Positions 58,882 through 64,000 of a stretch of DNA of 64,000 nt are shown in pieces. A program made the position numbers and the translations under genes. Every line of letters starts with the position of its first letter. Within the stretch, counting starts at the first letter, position 1. The stretch spans positions 182,524 to 246,523 of the forward strand of contig NW_005434611.1 of assembly GCF_000315625.1 (NCBI RefSeq). The letters are read 5' to 3'. The notes beneath the pieces were generated by a model, which ran no database searches, had not been told where the DNA came from, and saw nothing but the letters and a program-made list of their open reading frames with translations. This DNA is from Guillardia theta CCMP2712 (taxonomy: Eukaryota > Cryptophyceae > Pyrenomonadales > Geminigeraceae).

Positions 58882-60766
58882 GGTAAGACCTACAAGTCGA
58901 GAGCACTCGTTCTAAGAGGGAGAAGCACAGGTTCGAACCCGATCAGGCATAAAGAGCATGCAGAGATCTCTTGCAAGGATATCTAAAGAGGTCCGAACTT
59001 TCATCGCACGCTCCTAGGGAGACGACCGCAAGAAATTTCCTATGGAGAACCACGGGCCAGCTTTGATGTATCGAGATTTCTGCACAAGAATTCTTTTCCT
59101 TGTCCGTCGATGTAGTCACAGGAACTTCTCCCGTCTCGCTCGGCCTGATCTGCTTTGAGAGCCTTGTTTTGAGAAGGAGAGCCAAGCTTATGACCCTGCT
59201 CCTCCTTCTCTTGCCTCCTCTCCTCTGTCCTCTCCTCTCTACTCTCCGTCGGCCACAGTTCTCACTCCCTCTTGCTCTCTCTCTCTCCGCTGCCGCTGTC
59301 AACGAGGACCGTGGCTAACACCGCTACAGGGCATGGGAGGTTAGAGCATCTTCGGCAAGTGGCACGTTGACCCACGGTAAACCCACCGGGATAAATTATA
59401 CAAATTTATGAAATAAATTTATATAACATTAGCATGATTTATATAAAAAATGATTATATTTCTCATAATTTGGAACTGAGTGAGATTTATGGGGGTCAAC
59501 GAGGAGGTCTGGAGAGCCGCAAACTTGAGGCCCTTCTTTACTTCAAAAAGAAAACTTGCGGTGGGGAAAGTGATTAAAGGGGGGGGGGGGTGGGGTATAT
59601 CAATAGTAGGGGTGGTTATCACTCTTGGTGGTATGGGGTGGATAGTCACCTTGGAAGGTACCATGAGAAAAGGTACTTAGACGGGGTCTTTTGTAGCAAT
59701 AAATAGGGGTAGGAGGGTCCATACTTAACTTCCTGGGTGTGGGTGGGTAGTGGCATACTATCGTTGGTCCGATGGGTGGGGGTGAAAGCTTTAAAGGGGT
59801 GGGGTCCTTCTGACTAGTGACACGCTACCGGTCGTATCACCGGGTGGGTAGTTGTTAGCGAGTCCTGTACGGTACCCTACCCCATATCGGACATTTCTTA
59901 GTCATAGTAAAAGCAGGGGTACTGTATGAAAGGGTCAGTGCGGCATGGTACGTCAAGGTATTCTTGGACCAGGGGTCAGGGGTGGGTGCAGTACGTACGA
60001 CAGACTAAGAGTAGTACCCCTAGTGGTGGCATATCAGAGGGGGGGTCACCCCGGTAGTGGTCTTCAGTGAGCGCGAGGCCCGTCTTAAGTCTGCCAGGCT
60101 CACTGCCGACGGCAGGCTGAGTCAGGCTGGCCGCAGCCCGGCCGGGCGGCCCCCCGCACTGAGCATGATGATCCGCCCGGGCCCGGGCCCTCGGCCGGGG
60201 CCGCGCTACCCGTAGTATAGTACCGCCCGCCGGGCTACACTGAGGCTGCCGCACTATGGGCCGATCGGGGGCCGAGCCCGGCGATCCGATTGCAGTGAAC
60301 CGTCACCCGTCGAGTCACTGAGTATGCAGTGCCAGGCGGCTTCAGGCCCTTCAAGTGCCGCCACTCGGAGGGGGCACGGTCCGGGTCCGATCCGATGATC
60401 GCCGATCAGCACAGGCTCAGTGTGACCCGGTTTCCGAAGGCTAGTCCGTCAACTTGACTCCGGCGCTGACTTCGCCGCGGGCCGCCGAGCTCGGTGTCGC
60501 CGGTTGACAGTGAAACTTGAACTTCCGGAAGGGAGTTGATGTTCGGCCGGGCGGCGCGCCGGGCCCGCGGCCGGCCGGATGAGGTCACTGAGGGATTCAT
60601 CGACTCATCAGCCTGGGCCTGGCACGGTACCGGGGTGCTAGAAAACTACCAAAGCACCCCTCTAAATTACTCATGAATAGCTGGAATATCGGGGGTAGAG
60701 GTTATCACCCCCTGCCCCCAGGGGAGGTTCTATTTCGGCTGGGTCTATTTCCGGGGCTAGTCAAAG
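58882..60766. other. divergent intergenic region with tRNA-like piece and large island
   Basis: 58895-58955 resembles part of a tRNA (GAGAGCACTCGTTCTAAG, then GGTTCGAACCC) but has no matching acceptor or D stems. 59380-59470 is AT-rich. 59570-60050 is the G-rich tract with a poly-G run at about 59578-59590. 60050-60650 is the palindromic GC-rich tract. It separates two genes with facing 5' ends. Confidence 0.5.
59570..60650. repeat. intergenic island, G-rich tract then palindromic GC-rich tract
   Basis: The largest island. The GC-rich part contains CTTCCGGAAG, GGGCCCGGGCC, TCACTGAG, GATCCGATG and CAACTTGACTCC; the last also occurs at the end of the GC-rich part of the 9535 island. Confidence 0.55.
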
Positions 60767-63043
60767 ATGGAGGAGGCGGTGCCTTTGGTTCGGCCCAGGA
60801 TGAAGGAGGTGGAGAGGAGAAGAGGAGGAGGAGCAGTAGCAGCTCTAGCAGCAGCCTCTCTCCTCGTCCTCGTCGCTGTGGCCGTTCATGGAGGCTCATC
60901 GGGGTCCAGGGGGGTCAGGCGAGGAGTGCTGGCAGAGTCGCAGGCAGAGGACGCGTACAAGGAGTTGAAGAGAGTGTTGAAGGAGGACTCTCACAGTGGG
61001 CAGAAGCTCAGCATGCAGAAGCTTCAGGAAGCAGCAGCACCCGCTGCTGATGCGGCCGCTCCGGCTCCGGCTGATGCTGCAGCTGCCCCGGCTGCTGCCC
61101 CAACCCCAGAGGCAGCTGCACCTGCTAAAGACGGTGAGCTCAGTCACCGTGTTCCATCATGGCATGCTCGTCTCTTGCGGTTGGGAGTGCGAAGGGGGTT
61201 CCTTGAACTTGTCTGACTTGTCCTCTGCTCATGGCTGTTGATGTGCTCGGGGCTAGTTTGATGGCGTCTTGACCTCACTGCAGAGTCGCCCATCATGGAT
61301 CCTGAGGAGGCGAAGAAGAAGGCGGCAGAGATGGCGAACAAGGCAGGAGATGCCTTGAACAAGGCTGAACACGACCTCATGGATGCTGTCGACGACGTTC
61401 TTCCTGGCGGAGACCTGCTCTCAGCGCTCGGATGGCACCTTGACCTTTGCGTCTACCTCATCACCATGTATGCCATCTACTACATCTGGTGAGTTCCACG
61501 GCTACGGAGTCGTTGTCTTGTGATCCCGCTCATCGCTGTCTCCCCGCAGGAAGTGCGAGATCTGGCAGAAGTTCCTTCCTAAGTTCAAGTGATGAGCTCC
61601 ACCGAAATCCTGCATGACCGTTGGCGCTAAAATTTCCGCCAGGTGGGACGAGGATTCTTCTGCTGCCAATGACAAGAATATCAAGCTGAACCAGAAGGTG
61701 GCAGCACGCTCCTCTCCTTCCTCCCTCTTTCCTCCTATCCTCCCTCCCTCGCACCTCCTCTCCTTCCCTCACACTTCCGTCTTGCAGCACTCCAAGATCG
61801 GGACTTGGTCTGACAATCCTCATGACAACCTTCCCAACGACCAAGATCTGCTCTGGTTCAGGACGGCTCATGGAGAGGAGCTGTACTGGAGTGAGGTGAA
61901 GGCTGCGATCTCTGTATTGTCCTCCTCTTATTCTTATGACGGCGACGCAGAGCAAGAGAGTTCTCCCCGGATTCATCGACACGCTCATGTGTGGTTGCGG
62001 CGGCAACGTGTACGCTCTGGCGGTCACCAGCAAGCGTATTGTCATCCAGAACGACAAGAGGTGATGAGGCAGAGGAGGAAGAGTAAGGAAAGAAGTTGAC
62101 GTGTGTGCAGGTGCTTGTTCGGATCGACTGTGCTCACAACCAACGAAGAGTCGATCTTCCATGAGCATGTTCACAAGGCCTCCCTGCACACTGACGGTGA
62201 TCTCCTTCACTTCCCTCCCCTTCCCCACGTCGCCCTCTTTGTTCCCGTTGCTCTTCCTCCTCCTTCTCCCTCCCAGCTCGCAACCTCCTCTGTTACTCAC
62301 ACATTTTCTCACTCACGTCTTTCCCGCAGGATCTCTCAACCTTGGTATCTGTACCCTCCACTCGTCCGAGATGCTGTCTGGTGCGTGGGACTGCACGGCA
62401 GGAGCGGGGAGCTGAGACAGGTGCTTGCAGGAGGCTTCAACTGGATCTTCCTCGGGTTCTTCGTTGACATCGTCTTGGAATGGAAACCGTCCCTTCTCAA
62501 GTTCATCACCGACGATCGTCTCGTCGGGTGGATCAACATGGTCCCCAATGACGTTATCTACATGGTTCGTGCGTACCCGATGCCTCCTAGCCGTCTCCTA
62601 CTTCTCCTCCACCATAGCATCTTCATCTCTATAGTCATCATCAACATCATGAGGATCATTATGATCAACAACAACTCCATCATCGTCTTCTTCCGTCTGA
62701 CCTGACGATCCATCTCCCCTTGCTGCTTCTGACTGTCTCTTGGCAGGTCTCTTCCATCATGGTGCTCTTCGGCGCCTTCCTCTTCGTCGCGCTGCTCTGG
62801 TTCCTCCTCGTCCCTCAGTCCGTCCTCGAGGTCGAGTACGTCAAGCAGGCAGGCGTGAAGACCTACACCAAGAAGTTCGAACTTCCTGTGAGTCCAACCC
62901 CTCAGTGCCTCCCCCTCCTCCTCCTCCCGATGCCACCCTCGCCTTTTCCTCGACCCTCCTCCACTGTGCTGACTGAGCCGCAGGTGCGCGAGGCTTATCT
63001 CATGCACGATCACATCATGAGGGGAATCTGTGAGAGGGTGTGA
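60767..63043 (+). CDS. multi-pass membrane protein with PH-like segment
   Basis: Eleven exons: 60767-61133, 61284-61488, 61550-61588, 61643-61697, 61788-61895, 61951-62060, 62111-62196, 62330-62380, 62431-62564, 62747-62887 and 62984-63043; 451 aa, all GT-AG, phases closing. Order: a signal-anchor (VAALAAASLLVLVAVAVHG), an Ala/Pro-rich linker, a charged helix (PEEAKKKAAEMANKAGDALN), a membrane segment (LDLCVYLITMYAIYYIW), then a soluble region with strands typical of a PH-like fold (NVYALAVTSKRIVIQNDKR, ESIFHEHVHKASLHTD), and two C-terminal membrane segments (FNWIFLGFFVDIVLEW; SIMVLFGAFLFVALLWFLLV). No named family is recognised. Membrane anchoring with a cytosolic or lumenal PH-like module is inference. 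Confidence 0.72.
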
Positions 63044-63385
63044 ACAACGGGAAGTATCTTTATCTTTACATTACAACATGATCTAAACAATAAAACGAGT
63101 CGTCATGATCGCCTCCCTTGTGCTGTGAGGCCTCTTTTTCCTCCTCCTCCTCCTCCTCCTCCTCCTCCTCAGCCCGCACGCGTCTTCCATCTCATGATCT
63201 CTCTATTCCATCCTCTCACATCATCTTCACGTGTGGTTAAAATTTGGTCCATTCTTTCCCCTACATTTCTCTTATCTGTGTCTCACCCCTGACCTCTTTG
63301 CCCTGATTCTTTCCTCCACTCCGCCCTCCCTCCGTCCCTCCCTCCCTCATTTTTCAGCTCCCGCCCCTCCTCTGCCCTCCTCTTC
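63044..63385. other. convergent spacer with CTC repeat
   Basis: 3' flanks of the membrane-protein gene and the PP2C gene. A CTC trinucleotide run lies at about 63138-63170. No gene. Confidence 0.6.
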
Positions 63386-63796
63386 TCATCCTTCGCCCGC
63401 CATGTAGATGCCGCTGTTGCTGCTCGATCGGAGGTTTCCAAGCTGGTCAATCTTGATCACGACGAAGATGGTGTTGTCTACCAGGCCTCTCCGCTGAGAG
63501 AAAAGGGTAAGAACTGGTGAGGAAGAGAGACAGAAAGGAGCGAGGGGAGGAGAGGGTAGGAGCAGAGGAGAGCAGGAGAGCAGAGCAGGAGAGGCGGAAG
63601 AAGGAAAGGTGGCGAGAGGCAGAGACAAGAAGACGAGAACGAGGAGGAGAGGAGGACAAGGAGTAGGGGAGGAAGAGGGCCTAACCTTGAGGAGGGCCAT
63701 AAGCTCGTTCGCGATGACTTGCGCGTCTTTCTGGCGATGGAGGGAGAAGAAATTATAGAAGATGCTGTGCATGTCCCCCGACATAGAGGAAGTTTC
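63386..63796 (-). CDS. PP2C-type protein phosphatase, C-terminal exons
   Basis: Two terminal exons, 63796-63686 and 63493-63386; the gene continues beyond the right edge, since 63796 is an acceptor (GCGCGCAG) and the sequence to 64000 is repeat-filled intron. The last core motifs of PP2C are visible: KDAQVIANELMALLKRRG, then LVDNTIFVVIKID, matching A..L...A...G..DN.TvvvV, where the Asp-Asn pair binds metal. The family removes phosphate from Ser/Thr in Mg/Mn-dependent fashion. The call rests on this short match only. Confidence 0.6.
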   Translation of the reverse strand, partial: ETSSMSGDMHSIFYNFFSLHRQKDAQVIANELMALLKVRPSSSPTPCPPLLLVLVFLSLPLATFPSSASPALLSCSPLLLPSPPLAPFCLSSSPVLTLFSQRRGLVDNTIFVVIKIDQLGNLRSSSNSGIYMAGEG

Positions 63797-63846
63797 CTGC
63801 GCGCAAGAGAGGAAAGTCAAGGTGGCTGAGTGGTTGGAGGAGAAAG

Positions 63847-63849
<3 letters not shown>

Positions 63850-63930
<81 letters not shown>

Positions 63931-63990
63931 GAGGAGGAGGAGGAGGAGGAGGAGGAGGAGGAGGAGGAGGAGGAGGGAGGAGGGAGGAGG
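63850..63990. repeat. (GAT)n followed by (GAG)n
   Basis: About 25 GAT units run straight into about 16 GAG units, in the presumed intron of the PP2C gene. Confidence 0.95.
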
Positions 63991-64000
63991 GAAGGGGGGT

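Noticed and set aside
58895-58955. tRNA gene
   Set aside because: T-loop consensus is present, but acceptor, D and T stems fail to pair on either strand, so it is not annotated as a tRNA.

Overview
This window looks like nuclear DNA from a photosynthetic protist, most likely a cryptophyte alga of the Guillardia theta type. The inference rests on gene content and style. Genes lie densely on both strands and are split by many short GT-AG introns (mostly about 45-70 bp, some swollen by simple repeats). Several ORFs begin with signal peptides. Plant/algal families (RWP-RK, NO VEIN, ammonium transporter) sit beside general eukaryotic ones (V-ATPase A, scramblase, PP2C, SOUL). A 121-base run of N at 37351-37471 marks an assembly gap.

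Layout. 1-961: 3' part of an OTU-like plus PIN-like protein. 1887-2832 (-): phospholipid scramblase, divergent from a Roc-COR-TIR protein with EF-hands (3683-7651, +). 7875-8837 (-): SAM methyltransferase. 10804-11232 and 12059-12487 (+): tandem, almost identical RWP-RK genes. 14097-16219 (+): secreted or plastid-routed unknown. 16541-17130 (-): Cys-rich protein. 17623-18270 (+): SOUL protein. 19071-24368 (-): single-domain voltage-gated cation channel with a PH domain and an EF-hand. 24.9-33.0 kb: rearranged accessory region, with two direct copies of a ~1.5 kb segment flanking a secreted Crinkler/RHS-type NTPase-nuclease gene (27290-29435, +); the downstream copy runs into an intact GNAT acetyltransferase (31354-33039, +), the upstream one into a truncated GNAT copy. 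33609-35726 (-): 11-exon unknown. 36778-38326 (+): small GPI-anchored Cys-rich protein. 38395-40127 (-): unknown. 41521-50010 (+): NO VEIN-type ATPase with a ZZ finger. 51508-52202 (+): small unknown. 52376-54830 (-): V-ATPase subunit A, 14 exons. 56427-58881 (-): ammonium transporter, 12 exons. 60767-63043 (+): membrane protein with a PH-like segment, 11 exons. 63386 to beyond the right edge (-): PP2C C-terminus.

The genes do not form a single pathway. V-ATPase A and the ammonium transporter are neighbours and may both serve acidified compartments and nitrogen uptake, but that is inference. The most interesting points are: the Crinkler/RHS locus and its flanking duplications; the EF-hand-containing Roc-COR-TIR protein; the PH/6TM/EF-hand channel; the RWP-RK pair that differs at three bases, all amino-acid changing; three GC-AG introns in two housekeeping genes; and a set of intergenic islands built from a G-rich tract beside a tract of short palindromic GC-rich words. 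Exon boundaries were derived by hand from splice signals and reading-frame continuity; reading phase closes in every multi-exon model except where noted.
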